Positions 39,153-47,715 of a DNA stretch of 64,000 nucleotides are shown here, piece after piece. Origin of the DNA: Candidatus Dormiibacter inghamiae (GTDB lineage: Bacteria; Chloroflexota; Dormibacteria; Dormibacterales; Dormibacteraceae). Both the position numbers and the translations under genes were made by a program. Location: positions 61,018-125,017 of the forward strand of contig JAEKNQ010000057.1 of assembly GCA_016464825.1 (NCBI GenBank). Direction: 5' to 3'. The notes beneath the pieces are model-generated. The model ran no database searches. It was given only the letters and a program-made list of their open reading frames with translations, and was not told where the DNA came from. How positions within the stretch are numbered: the stretch's first letter is position 1; each line of letters opens with the position of its first letter.

Positions 39153-39749
39153 GTGGGTGAGCGCGGCCGGGAGCGACCGGCCCCTGAAGACCTGGATGCC
39201 ACTCGGCTGCGGGTGGGTGTCATCGTCTCCCGCTTCAACCTCGACATCTCGAGAAGACTGCTGCGCGGCGCACTGGAAGCGCTGGCCGAGCATGGCGCGG
39301 CCGATCCAGAGGTGGTCTGGGTCCCTGGGGCGATGGAGATCCCGCTGGCGGCCATGACCCTGGCGGAGTCAGGCGCCTTTGACGCGTTGCTGGCCTTGGG
39401 CTGCGTCATCAACGGCGAGACCGCCCACTTCCAGTACGTGGCCGGCGAGTCCGCGGCCGGCCTCATGCATGTCAATCTCGACACCGGAGTGCCCTGTGTC
39501 AACGGCATCCTGACCACCTACGACAGAGACCAGGCGCAGGCGCGCTCCGGGCCCAAAAACAATAAGGGCGCCGAAGCCGCCGAGACGGCGATCGAGATGG
39601 CCAACCTGATCAACCGGCTACAGGAAGGCGTCGAAGATACAGAGGACGGTGCGGAGGCCGGCTTGGCCGGGGAGCTGCGCCGGGCGGACCAGCCGATAGT
39701 GCCGCGGCCGCTCAAGTCGGGCCGAGGGGCGTCGCGGCCACCGGCTTAG
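39153..39749 (+). CDS. ribH: 6,7-dimethyl-8-ribityllumazine synthase
   Basis: Condenses the RibBA and RibD products to lumazine; forms 60-mer or pentamer shells. The core has VIVSRFN, the WVPGAMEIPLA loop, GETAHFQYV with the catalytic His, and KNNKGAEAAETAIEM. At 198 residues it is longer than usual: about 15 extra residues at the N-terminus and a 35-residue acidic then Pro/Arg-rich C-terminal tail after the last helix. GTG 39153. It closes the rib operon. Confidence 0.94.
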   Translation: MGERGRERPAPEDLDATRLRVGVIVSRFNLDISRRLLRGALEALAEHGAADPEVVWVPGAMEIPLAAMTLAESGAFDALLALGCVINGETAHFQYVAGESAAGLMHVNLDTGVPCVNGILTTYDRDQAQARSGPKNNKGAEAAETAIEMANLINRLQEGVEDTEDGAEAGLAGELRRADQPIVPRPLKSGRGASRPPA

Positions 39750-39788
39750 AGGCTCTCCGGCAAGTGTCAGGAGCCGGGATAGGCCACC

Positions 39789-41162
39789 GTGCATCTGGCT
39801 TGGGACCCGAGTTGCCTGTACCAGCCGCGAGGGCCGCATCTTGGGCCCAATCGGCAGTTATGGGCAACTAGGCTGGCCGGCTCCGCAAGCCGAGAGGCTG
39901 TGGCAGCAGCCATTTTTGGGCTGGTCTTGCTCTTGGTGTTGACCCGGCCACACCGCCTGAACGAGGCGGCTGCGACGCTGGCGGGGGCCGCGGGACTCCT
40001 TCTTCTCGGCCTCCTCAGCCCGCTGCAAGCAGCGAGCACCCTGGCGAGCCAGTGGAACCTCCTCCTCTTCCTGGTTGGCTTGATGCTGACAGCAGGTCTG
40101 GCGGACGCGGCAGGCTTCTTCGACGCCGCCGCCGCTCTGGCCGCTCGCAGCGCCCGCGGCAGCGGCCGGCTGCTGCTCCTGGCGATTTTCGCCGTCGGTG
40201 CCCTGGTGACGGCCTTCCTCTCCAACGACGCCACAGCGCTGATCCTCACCCCCGTCGTCTACACGCTGACCACCCGGCTCCGGCTGCCACCGCTGCCCTT
40301 CCTCTTCGCCACCACCTTTGTGGCGGATACCGCCTCGCTGACCCTGCCGGTTTCCAATCCCGTCAACGTGCTCATCAGTGACTCCCTGCAGTTGAACCTG
40401 GTCGCCTACGCCGAGCATCTGCTGTTGGCGACCCTCCTTGCAGTCGCTGTCAATGCGGGGCTGTTCCTCCTGCTCTTCCGGCGTCAGCTCAGGCAGCGCT
40501 TCGAGCCCAGCCGCGCTCTGCAGCCGCCCCGGGCTCGCGCCGAGCAGCGACTGTTCGGGTTGACCACCGGCGGCCTGGGCCTGATCGCGCTGGCCTATGT
40601 GGCTGCCTCGCTAGCCCGTTTCCCGCTGGGCTTGGTGGCGATCGCTGGCAGCGCGCTGCTGGCGGGGCTTGCGGCCTTGAGCGGTGGCCTCCAAGCGGCC
40701 CGAGTCAAGGAGCACTTCAGCCTGACGCTGCTAGGCTACGTCAGCGGTTTGCTGCTCCTGGTCAAGGGTGTGGAGCTGACAGGACTGACGGCCGGCCTGG
40801 TCAGCTCGCTCCTTGGCTTCGCTCAGACTCCGGCGACGGCCGCGGCAGCCGGGCTGGTGGGCGCTGCGGTCGGTTCGAACGTTCTCAACAACCTTCCCGC
40901 CAGCCTGGTCCTGATTTCCGGTGCGCATGCTGCACATCTGCCTGAGCCACTCCTTCGGCCCTTCCTGCTGGGCAGCCTGGCCGGCGCCGACATCGGCCCC
41001 AATTTGACGCCTGTCGGATCTCTCTCCACCATGCTCTGGCTGCTCATCGTGCGCCGTCGGGGCCTGGAGGTCTCGGCCCGGCAATACGTCAAGATTGGGG
41101 TTGTGGTTACGCCAGCTGTGCTGCTGACGGCCGGCATCGCCATAGCTTTGGGCTTTCATTGA
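39789..41162 (+). CDS. ArsB/NhaD-type ion transporter (IT superfamily)
   Basis: About 11 membrane helices with the two hallmark repeats of the ArsB/SLC13-like fold: FLSNDATALILTPVVY with ASLTLPVSNPVN in the first half, and GSNVLNNLPASLVLI with GADIGPNLTPVGSLSTMLW in the second. ArsB extrudes arsenite; other members carry Na+/H+ or dicarboxylates. No arsR or arsC lies nearby, so the substrate is uncertain. GTG 39789 is the longest start; GTG 39900, right before the first helix, is equally plausible. Confidence 0.85.
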   Translation: MHLAWDPSCLYQPRGPHLGPNRQLWATRLAGSASREAVAAAIFGLVLLLVLTRPHRLNEAAATLAGAAGLLLLGLLSPLQAASTLASQWNLLLFLVGLMLTAGLADAAGFFDAAAALAARSARGSGRLLLLAIFAVGALVTAFLSNDATALILTPVVYTLTTRLRLPPLPFLFATTFVADTASLTLPVSNPVNVLISDSLQLNLVAYAEHLLLATLLAVAVNAGLFLLLFRRQLRQRFEPSRALQPPRARAEQRLFGLTTGGLGLIALAYVAASLARFPLGLVAIAGSALLAGLAALSGGLQAARVKEHFSLTLLGYVSGLLLLVKGVELTGLTAGLVSSLLGFAQTPATAAAAGLVGAAVGSNVLNNLPASLVLISGAHAAHLPEPLLRPFLLGSLAGADIGPNLTPVGSLSTMLWLLIVRRRGLEVSARQYVKIGVVVTPAVLLTAGIAIALGFH

Positions 41163-41677
41163 GCGCTGTGCTGATAGCGGTGAGTGAGGTGGGCGCAGGG
41201 CCTGAGCTGGAAGCTGCGCTGACCTCTGTCCGCCTGGCCGGCCACACGCTGCTCTTGGCCCACGTTATCGACAACGGCGCCCGCGGCGAGTTGGACCTCA
41301 TCCGCAGCCGCCTCTTGGGTAGGCCCCTTCCCGGTCATCGCCTCCGTGACATCGGCGCGGCAGAAAGGGACGCCGCCACCTCGATCTTGGGGGAGGCGGC
41401 CACCGTGGCGGAGAGGCTGGGCGCCGGCTGTGAGACCTGGCTGGGCGAGGGAGAGCCAGGCCGGGAGCTGGTCAGGCTCGCGGCTGGCGGCCGTTGCGAG
41501 CTGATAGTCATCGGGGCGCGACCGCCGGCGGCTGACCTCCGGCCGGGACCGCATTCGCTCGGCTCCACCGCAAGATTCGTGGTCGACCATTCACCAGTGC
41601 CTGTCCTGCTGCTCCGGCGAGTGGCCAGCGGCCGGCCGGCGTCAGCGCCACCGCCAGTCGTGCCCAGGGTCAAATAG
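41159..41677 (+). CDS. Universal stress protein family protein
   Basis: 172-residue UspA-like fold: VLIAVSEVGAG at the N-terminus, ELIVIGARPP in the centre and LGSTARFVVDHSPVPVLLLR, the G-x-S/T nucleotide-binding end segment. The TTG start overlaps the transporter stop (TTGA), so it may modulate or be co-expressed with that transporter. A Pro-rich tail of about 20 residues follows the domain. Confidence 0.82.
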   Translation: MSAVLIAVSEVGAGPELEAALTSVRLAGHTLLLAHVIDNGARGELDLIRSRLLGRPLPGHRLRDIGAAERDAATSILGEAATVAERLGAGCETWLGEGEPGRELVRLAAGGRCELIVIGARPPAADLRPGPHSLGSTARFVVDHSPVPVLLLRRVASGRPASAPPPVVPRVK

Positions 41678-41686
41678 ACTGACGGC

Positions 41687-42796
41687 GTGCCTGGCAGGGT
41701 AGGCCTTGTGTGGTCTGAGGACCTGATGGCCTACCAGCTGAGCGAAGACCATCCACTCCAGCCGATCCGGGTGAAGCTGGCAGTCGATCAGATGGCAGCC
41801 TCGGGACTGCTCGACCACGCGAGGGTGCTGGCACCGAAGATGGCCAGTCGGCAGGAGCTGGAACTGGTTCACGACAGCGCCTATGTCGAGCTGGTGGCTG
41901 CCCTGAGCGATCCCGCCCGTCGGGCGGAAGTCGGCCCCTGGCAGGTTGAGGCAGCCGGCTTTGGCAGCCCTGACAACCCGATAGCCGACGGCATGCACGA
42001 AGCCGCCGCCACGGTCGTGGGTGCCAGCGTGGTGGCCGCCGAAACCGTGCACAGCGGTGGCGCCTTACACGTCTTCAGCCCGGCTGGGGGCCTGCACCAC
42101 GCCCAGGCCCGCTGGGCCTCCGGGTTCTGTGTCTATAACGATGTGGCAGTAGCCGTGGCCTGGCTTCGGGAACGCGGTCACCGGGTTGCCTGCATTGATG
42201 TGGACGTGCATCACGGCGACGGGACTCAGGCGATCTTCTATGCCGATCCCGAGGTGCTCACCGTCAGCCTGCATGAGAGCGGGCGCTACCTCTTCCCCGG
42301 CACCGGCTTTCCGGATGAGCTAGGAAGGGCGGCAGCCCGGGGTACCTCGGTCAACCTGCCGCTCGAGCCGTACTGCTGGGACGAGCCCTGGTTGGCCGCG
42401 TTTGAAGCGCTGATGCCCGTCATCCGCGACTTCCAGCCGACTGTGCTGGTGACCCAGGACGGTTGCGACAGCCACCTGCTCGATCCGCTCGCCCATCTGC
42501 AGGCTTCTACCGCCATCTGGCCCCGCATTGGCAGCCGCTTTCACAAGCTGGCGCACGAGCTCTGCCAGGGCCGCTGGGTGGCGTTGGGCGGAGGTGGCTA
42601 TGCGCTGCGAGAGGTGGTGCCGCGGGCCTGGACGCTGCTCTTCGCCGAGATGGTCCAGCGGCCGGAGCTGGCCGCCAAGCTGATCGATCCTGAGCCGTTC
42701 CCGCCCTCTGCCGAAACGCAGGAGCACATCTGGCAGGGGCTGGACCGAGACCTGCACAAACTCGCCGCCGAGCTGGGCCTGGAGCTTGGCCGCTGA
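41687..42796 (+). CDS. Histone deacetylase-like amidohydrolase, AcuC type
   Basis: Zinc hydrolase of the class I deacetylase fold, 369 residues. GGLHHAQ carries the two catalytic His residues, IDVDVHHGDGTQ the first metal ligands, VTQDGCDSH the last Asp, and ALGGGGY the active-site Tyr. Bacterial AcuC deacetylates acetyl-CoA synthetase, but no acs gene is nearby, so other targets are possible. TAGACT (41675-41680) is 6 bases before GTG 41687, suggesting leaderless transcription. Confidence 0.9.
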   Translation: MPGRVGLVWSEDLMAYQLSEDHPLQPIRVKLAVDQMAASGLLDHARVLAPKMASRQELELVHDSAYVELVAALSDPARRAEVGPWQVEAAGFGSPDNPIADGMHEAAATVVGASVVAAETVHSGGALHVFSPAGGLHHAQARWASGFCVYNDVAVAVAWLRERGHRVACIDVDVHHGDGTQAIFYADPEVLTVSLHESGRYLFPGTGFPDELGRAAARGTSVNLPLEPYCWDEPWLAAFEALMPVIRDFQPTVLVTQDGCDSHLLDPLAHLQASTAIWPRIGSRFHKLAHELCQGRWVALGGGGYALREVVPRAWTLLFAEMVQRPELAAKLIDPEPFPPSAETQEHIWQGLDRDLHKLAAELGLELGR

Positions 42797-42829
42797 CCCA
42801 GGTGCGGCCGAACGAAGCTGGGGCTGGCG

Positions 42830-43879
42830 CTAGCCAGCAAGCCAGGCGGGCGCTGAGGTAGCGTCGTAGTCGTTGCTCGTCGTCAGCTGGCGCGCCGGCT
42901 TCGGTGTGGGCGCCGGGAGCGGGGTGGCGGGCCCAGTCGGTTTCGCGGAGGCCGGAGCTGCAGGTCCAGCGGGGATCTGGGCGGGGGGTGTCAGATCCTG
43001 AAAAAAGAGCTGGAAGTGCCCCGTCGTGTCCTGACCGCTGAGATACAGCACGCCGCTTCCGTCGGGCGCCCAGCCGGGTGCCCCCACCAGGCCGCTGGCG
43101 ACCACAGTCGCCGGACCCAGCGCCTTCCCGTCGAAGTCGGCCAGCATCAGCTTGCTTGGCTGGCCGGCTGACGTGCACACCATGGCCAGGCGCTTTCCAT
43201 CCGAGGAGAGCGCCGGCTGGGCGCAGCCATCCTCCTCCTTCGTGAGCGCTGTCCCGGTGGCGTGGGCGCGGGTCGTCAGCCACAGCTGGGAGATGTTCTT
43301 GCCGTCCGGCGTGAGCCCAAATTTGGCATAGATCAGACCGCCGCTCTTGAGTGGTGCCGGCTGGACGTCGCCGCCCGTGTACTGATTGGGGTCGGTCCAG
43401 GCTCGGGCCTGGCGCTGCAGACCGTCGACAGGCATCGCATAGACAGCCAGGTCCACGCGATAGAAGTTGCCCGGGTCCTTGGGATCCCAGGAGTAATAAA
43501 TTGTCTGACCGTCCCCGCTGAGGCGGGGATAGAACGACCAGTGGTTCAGGTGAACGTCAGTGTTGGCGTTGTGTGTCAGCTGCTTTACGACGTGGCCGTC
43601 GTAGTCGAGCAGGTAGAGGTCCGAGGACTGAGCCTCCCGCTTCACCGCCAGCAGCTGGCCCGTGGGTCCCGGCGAGGGCTGTGTCCAGCCGCCGCTCGCG
43701 ATTTGCTGGAAGCTGCCGGCGCGAAGCCGGTAGAGAGCGCCGCCCTGGGCGACATACACGCTGCCCGGCAGGCTGAACTTCGCCTTCGCTGGGGCAACGG
43801 CCTTCTCAGTTGTGACGCGACTCTTGAGAGAGCCCAGGTAGTGGTAGACGCCGTAGCCGAAGACGACCATCGCTGCCAC
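42830..43879 (-). CDS. Membrane-anchored beta-propeller (TolB-like) protein
   Basis: An N-terminal membrane helix is followed by several propeller-type repeats (TQPSPGPTGQLLAV, FYPRLSGDGQTIYYS, AQPALSSDGKRLAM, APGWAPDGSGVLYLS), facing the outside, and a Pro/Ala linker near the C-terminus. GTG 43879 cuts the membrane helix; the frame runs back to CTG 43927, which overlaps the stop of the LCP gene and gives a whole helix with an Arg-Arg flank, so that start is worth considering. Probably co-expressed with the LCP protein; function unknown, possibly cell-wall sensing. Confidence 0.7.
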   Translation of the reverse strand: MAAMVVFGYGVYHYLGSLKSRVTTEKAVAPAKAKFSLPGSVYVAQGGALYRLRAGSFQQIASGGWTQPSPGPTGQLLAVKREAQSSDLYLLDYDGHVVKQLTHNANTDVHLNHWSFYPRLSGDGQTIYYSWDPKDPGNFYRVDLAVYAMPVDGLQRQARAWTDPNQYTGGDVQPAPLKSGGLIYAKFGLTPDGKNISQLWLTTRAHATGTALTKEEDGCAQPALSSDGKRLAMVCTSAGQPSKLMLADFDGKALGPATVVASGLVGAPGWAPDGSGVLYLSGQDTTGHFQLFFQDLTPPAQIPAGPAAPASAKPTGPATPLPAPTPKPARQLTTSNDYDATSAPAWLAG

Positions 43880-43923
43880 GAGAACGAGGGCCAGCCCGCG
43901 GCGGACCCACTGCGCTGTGCTGT

Positions 43924-44925
43924 TCAGGAAGGAAAGTCCTGGTGCACGAGCGAGTGGATGGCCGCCCAGTCACTTGGCAGCAGGACGTCCTCGCCACCGA
44001 TGTTCTCGCCGACCGTGTAGTTGAGCAGCGTCATCTGTTTCACATCCTGCGTCTGAACCTTGGCGGCCACCGGCAGGAGGGCGCGGATGCGATCAAGGCT
44101 CAGGTCAGTCTTCAGCTGCCCGTTGAAAGTGCTGGCGAGGTCAGGGATGTCGGCGGCGGTCAGGCTCTTGGCCTTGGTGCGTAGAGCAAGCAGCACCTGC
44201 TGCTGGCGCACAGAGCGGCCGAAGTCACCCCGCAGGTCGCTATGGCGGGAGCGTACGTACTGCATGGCGTGGATGCCGTCAAGGTGCTGCGCCCCCGGCA
44301 GCACGGCGACGCGAGTGTAGCCGTAGGGGTCGCTGGAATGGATGTCGTCGGGGTAGTAGTCATCCAGCACGGGATTGCTGGTCACCACGTCGATTCCGCC
44401 GACCATGTCAATCAGCTTGACCAGGCCTTCCAGGCCGATCCAGACATAGTTGTCGATCCGGACCTGGAAGTTCTGCTGCACTGTGGCGACAGCCAGCCTG
44501 GCCCCCCCATAGGCGTAGGCCTTGTCGATTTTGGCAGTGCCGTTTTGTGGGATCGGCACGTACAGGTCCCGGGCGATCGAGAACATAGCCACCTTGTGGG
44601 CCGCGGGGTCAACCCTGACCAGGATCATCGACTGGGTCAGCAACTGGTTGGGGTCGAACTTGGCATCGTTGTCCGAGCCGAGCAGGAGGACGGTAAAGGG
44701 CTGAAGGGTGCTCGACACGGCGATCGCGGGGGCGCTCGGCTGCGTCACCTGGCCGAGATTCGGCGGTCCGACGTCAGTGATCTGGCGAGCGGCCGCCAGC
44801 GCGGGCAGGAAGTAGGCTCCGGCTCCCGCCCCGCCAGTCAGCAGGAAGCCGATCAGCGTCAGGATCACGAAGCGGACGGAGAGGACTTTTCCCGATTGAT
44901 TGGGTCGGCTGGCGCGTTGTCTCAT
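43924..44925 (-). CDS. LytR-CpsA-Psr (LCP) family glycopolymer ligase
   Basis: Attaches undecaprenyl-linked polymers to peptidoglycan at the outer face of the membrane. One N-terminal helix (residues 18-42), then the LCP domain with LLLGSDND, SIARDLYVPIP and YVRSRHSDLRGDFGRSVRQQ, holding the Arg and Asp residues for the polyprenyl phosphate. 333 residues. This points to a cell wall that carries secondary polymers. Followed by the propeller gene. Confidence 0.9.
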   Translation of the reverse strand: MRQRASRPNQSGKVLSVRFVILTLIGFLLTGGAGAGAYFLPALAAARQITDVGPPNLGQVTQPSAPAIAVSSTLQPFTVLLLGSDNDAKFDPNQLLTQSMILVRVDPAAHKVAMFSIARDLYVPIPQNGTAKIDKAYAYGGARLAVATVQQNFQVRIDNYVWIGLEGLVKLIDMVGGIDVVTSNPVLDDYYPDDIHSSDPYGYTRVAVLPGAQHLDGIHAMQYVRSRHSDLRGDFGRSVRQQQVLLALRTKAKSLTAADIPDLASTFNGQLKTDLSLDRIRALLPVAAKVQTQDVKQMTLLNYTVGENIGGEDVLLPSDWAAIHSLVHQDFPS

Positions 44926-45044
44926 GGCTTGGACGTGAGCTCGGCCAGCCGCTGCTGGCTAGGGCCGGATGCGGACGATCCTACAGCGGCTGCGGGGGCG
45001 GGAATCCTCATCAGAGTGTCAACGCCCAGCCAGGCCTTGGCGTA

Positions 45045-45332
45045 TCATCGCAGCGCCTCGCGCGCAATGCGGCCGGCGCCCAGCTGGAGACAGATCGCGG
45101 CCCCGAACAGAGCCGCCGCCGGCGGCAGCAGCCAGAGGAAGCCGGTCTCGCGGCGCCGCATCAGAAGCAGGTAAGCGGCGCAGATGACCAGCAGCGCCAG
45201 GTTGCAGCCGGCGACCAGTTTCAGCCAGCGTCGGACCGTGCCCAGGCGCGCCTCGGTGGGGCCGGCCAACGCAGGCTGCAGAACCTTGACGTAGAGGAGG
45301 AATTGAAGTGCCAGGCTGGCGAGGAACGCCAC
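45045..45332 (-). CDS. Hypothetical small membrane protein
   Basis: 95 residues with three hydrophobic segments (1-20, 38-58, 66-84). Family not recognised. GTG 45332 is the first standard start, but the upstream codons continue a hydrophobic helix (LIYLFGAAVAF) to CTG 45356, just after the rpmB stop, so the true start may be earlier. Same strand as rpmB and 28 bases or fewer from it. Confidence 0.5.
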   Translation of the reverse strand: MAFLASLALQFLLYVKVLQPALAGPTEARLGTVRRWLKLVAGCNLALLVICAAYLLLMRRRETGFLWLLPPAAALFGAAICLQLGAGRIAREALR

Positions 45333-45360
45333 GGCCGCCCCGAAGAGGTAGATCAGCCCT

Positions 45361-45549
45361 TCAGGGCCGCCCGGAAGTGCTCCGCCGAAGGCAGCGGGTG
45401 CACACGCGGGCCTTGACCAGCTTCCCGCCGATCAGCACGTGGCCGGTCTGCAGGTTGGGTAGGAACCGCCGGTTGGTCCTGAGCTTCGAGTGGCTGACGT
45501 TGTGTCCGTACTGCGGGCCCTTGCCGCAAAGTTCGCATCTCTGAGCCAT
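45361..45549 (-). CDS. rpmB: 50S ribosomal protein L28
   Basis: 62-residue ribosomal protein. It opens [20 protein letters not shown] and has two CxxC pairs (Cys5-Cys8 and Cys50-Cys53), the zinc-binding form of L28. Divergent from the Asp23-like gene, as seen in many bacteria where rpmB is next to the asp23-fakA pair. Confidence 0.95.
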   Translation of the reverse strand: MAQRCELCGKGPQYGHNVSHSKLRTNRRFLPNLQTGHVLIGGKLVKARVCTRCLRRSTSGRP

Positions 45550-45665
45550 ACTTTGGAAAACGCTCCGCTTGCACCGGCCACTGGGGACCGGTCAGGACTG
45601 CCGGGCTGGAAAGCACGCCACGTCCTTCACACTGGGAACGAAGCCGGATTGTACCATAGGCGATC

Positions 45666-46070
45666 GTGAGCCTGAACCTGAGCGCCGGCGTCGAGAATCC
45701 CGCGCGCCCGCTCAGCGCAGTACGTCCAGGCGGCCGCATCGAGGTCTTTCCCGCAGTCGTGGCGGCGATCGCCGGACACGCCGCTGCCGGTTGCTACGGC
45801 GTGCGCGGCATGGCCGACCGGGGGCTGCGGGACGGCGTCGCGACGCTCCTGCGGCGAGAGAACCTACACCGGGGCGTCGACCTTCGAGAGGTGCCAGGGG
45901 GCGTGGCGGTGGACGTTTACGTGATAGTGCAATACGGGGTCCGGATCACTGAGGTCGCCCACAACCTTCAGATGGCGGTTCGCTTCGAGCTGGAGCGGGC
46001 CACCGGCGTCTCGGTGGTCGAGGTGAACGTCTACGTCCAGGGGGTACACGGAGATAACTGGTCGGGATAG
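45666..46070 (+). CDS. Asp23/Gls24 family envelope stress protein
   Basis: 134 residues, no membrane segment. Core segments are RIEVFPAVVAAIAGHAA, CYGVRGM, VDVYVIVQYGVRITEVAHNLQ and VVEVNVYVQGV. In Firmicutes these proteins are linked to cell-wall stress and membrane anchoring by AmaP; no amaP is seen. TACCAT (45652-45657) is 8 bases before GTG 45666. First of a likely operon with fakA and degV. Confidence 0.88.
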   Translation: MSLNLSAGVENPARPLSAVRPGGRIEVFPAVVAAIAGHAAAGCYGVRGMADRGLRDGVATLLRRENLHRGVDLREVPGGVAVDVYVIVQYGVRITEVAHNLQMAVRFELERATGVSVVEVNVYVQGVHGDNWSG

Positions 46071-46086
46071 CGGCGGCCGGCGGAAG

Positions 46087-47712
46087 GTGGTCGACGGTCC
46101 CCTGCTCAAGCAGGCGCTGCTCGGCAGCCTGGCGCGTCTTCTGGCGCAGCAGGAGGAGATTAACCGGCTGAACGTGTTTCCCGTGCCAGACGGGGACACG
46201 GGCACCAACATGCTCCTGACGCTCCAGTCAGCCGTGGAGGATATCCGGGAGTCCAGCGCAACTGAGGTTTCCAAGATCGCTCGGATCGCCGCCCACGGCA
46301 GCCTGATGGGCGCTCGCGGCAATTCGGGGGTAATCCTTTCGCAGATCTTCCGCGGCTTCGGCAACGCTGTGCAGGGCCGCTCGGAGCTGACCCCCGGTGA
46401 GTTGGCGGCAGCGTTCGAGGAAGCGGCCAACGCCGCCTACCGGGCTGTGATCAAGCCGACCGAGGGAACCATCCTCAGCGTCGCTCGGGAGGCGGGCCGG
46501 GCGGCCAAGGTCGCCGCCCAGGAACCGAGCGCCACTGTGGCAGGGGTGATCGAGGCGGCCACCTCCGGAGCGCGAGCGGCGGTCGAGAGGACGCCCAGCC
46601 AGCTGAGTGTCCTGCGCGAAGCAGGGGTGGTGGACGCAGGGGGCTATGGCCTGCAGGTGATGCTGGAAGGCATGCTCCATTCCGTCGAGGAGACGGAGGC
46701 GGAGCTGGAACGGCTGAGCGGTCTGCAGCCGGCCGCCCAGGCCGCGCTCGACCTCCCCCAAGAGGGCTGGGGTTACTGCACTGAATTCCTCATCCTGGGC
46801 GCCGACTTTGACCTGGATGGCCTTCGCGCTGAGATCGCAGCCCTCGGCGATTCGGTACTCGTGGTAGGTGACGAGTCGGCGGTCAAAGTGCACGTCCACA
46901 CCGACGACCCGGCGCGCGTTCTGAGCCTGGCCGGCGCCCATGGCAAGATCGACCGGCTGAACGTCGGCGACATGTCCAGCCAGCACCGACGCATCTTGGA
47001 GCAGGAGGTAAGCGGTTCGGACGAGACGGCCGCCGCGCCCATCTCCACGCGGCCCAACGGCGTCGGTTTGGTGGCAATCGCTTCGGGCGTCGGCCTGGCG
47101 GAGGTCATGCGAGGTCTGGGCGCTGACGCCATTGTCGAGGGGGGTCAGTCCATGAACCCCAGTACCGAGAACATGCTCGCGGCTGTGGAGCAAGTGCCTT
47201 ATCAGGAGGTGCTACTGCTGCCCAACAACAAGAACGTCATTCTCGCCGCGCGCCAAGTTGCTGCGCTGACTGCCAAGCAGGTCCACGTTCTGCCGACCAG
47301 CACAGTGCCGCAGGGGGTGGCAGCGCTGGTCGCCTTTCACCCCGACCGGACCGTGACAGAGAACGCGGCAGCCATGCAGGAGTCTGCGCAGCATGTGCAG
47401 ACGATCGAGGTCACCCATGCAGTGCGCGACAGCCGCGCCAGCGGCGTCGAGGTCAAGAAAGGTGACGTCATAGCTCTCATCAACGACAAGCTCCGCCACG
47501 CCGGCGGTGATTATGGAGCGGTCGTGGAAAGGGCGCTGGACGGCATCGGAGCACACGACTATGAGCTCGTCACCATCTATCGCGGCTCGCAGGCAAGCGA
47601 ATCCGAAGTGAACCAGCTGTCCGAATCGATCCGGGGCCGCTTTCCCAGCCTGGAGGTCGAGTTGCAGGCCGGCGGCCAGCAACACTACCCCTTCATCCTG
47701 TCGGTCGAATAG
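46087..47712 (+). CDS. fakA: Fatty acid kinase ATP-binding subunit FakA (DAK2 domain)
   Basis: 541 residues. The N-terminal DAK2 domain has NVFPVPDGDTGTNM, whose Asp residues bind Mg-ATP, and HGSLMGARGNSGVILSQ. The middle and C-terminal domains (YloV type) follow, ending YPFILSVE. It phosphorylates fatty acids held by a FakB/DegV partner, encoded immediately downstream, feeding exogenous fatty acids into phospholipids. GTG start after a GGAAGG ribosome site. Confidence 0.92.
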   Translation: MVDGPLLKQALLGSLARLLAQQEEINRLNVFPVPDGDTGTNMLLTLQSAVEDIRESSATEVSKIARIAAHGSLMGARGNSGVILSQIFRGFGNAVQGRSELTPGELAAAFEEAANAAYRAVIKPTEGTILSVAREAGRAAKVAAQEPSATVAGVIEAATSGARAAVERTPSQLSVLREAGVVDAGGYGLQVMLEGMLHSVEETEAELERLSGLQPAAQAALDLPQEGWGYCTEFLILGADFDLDGLRAEIAALGDSVLVVGDESAVKVHVHTDDPARVLSLAGAHGKIDRLNVGDMSSQHRRILEQEVSGSDETAAAPISTRPNGVGLVAIASGVGLAEVMRGLGADAIVEGGQSMNPSTENMLAAVEQVPYQEVLLLPNNKNVILAARQVAALTAKQVHVLPTSTVPQGVAALVAFHPDRTVTENAAAMQESAQHVQTIEVTHAVRDSRASGVEVKKGDVIALINDKLRHAGGDYGAVVERALDGIGAHDYELVTIYRGSQASESEVNQLSESIRGRFPSLEVELQAGGQQHYPFILSVE

Positions 47713-47715
47713 CGC

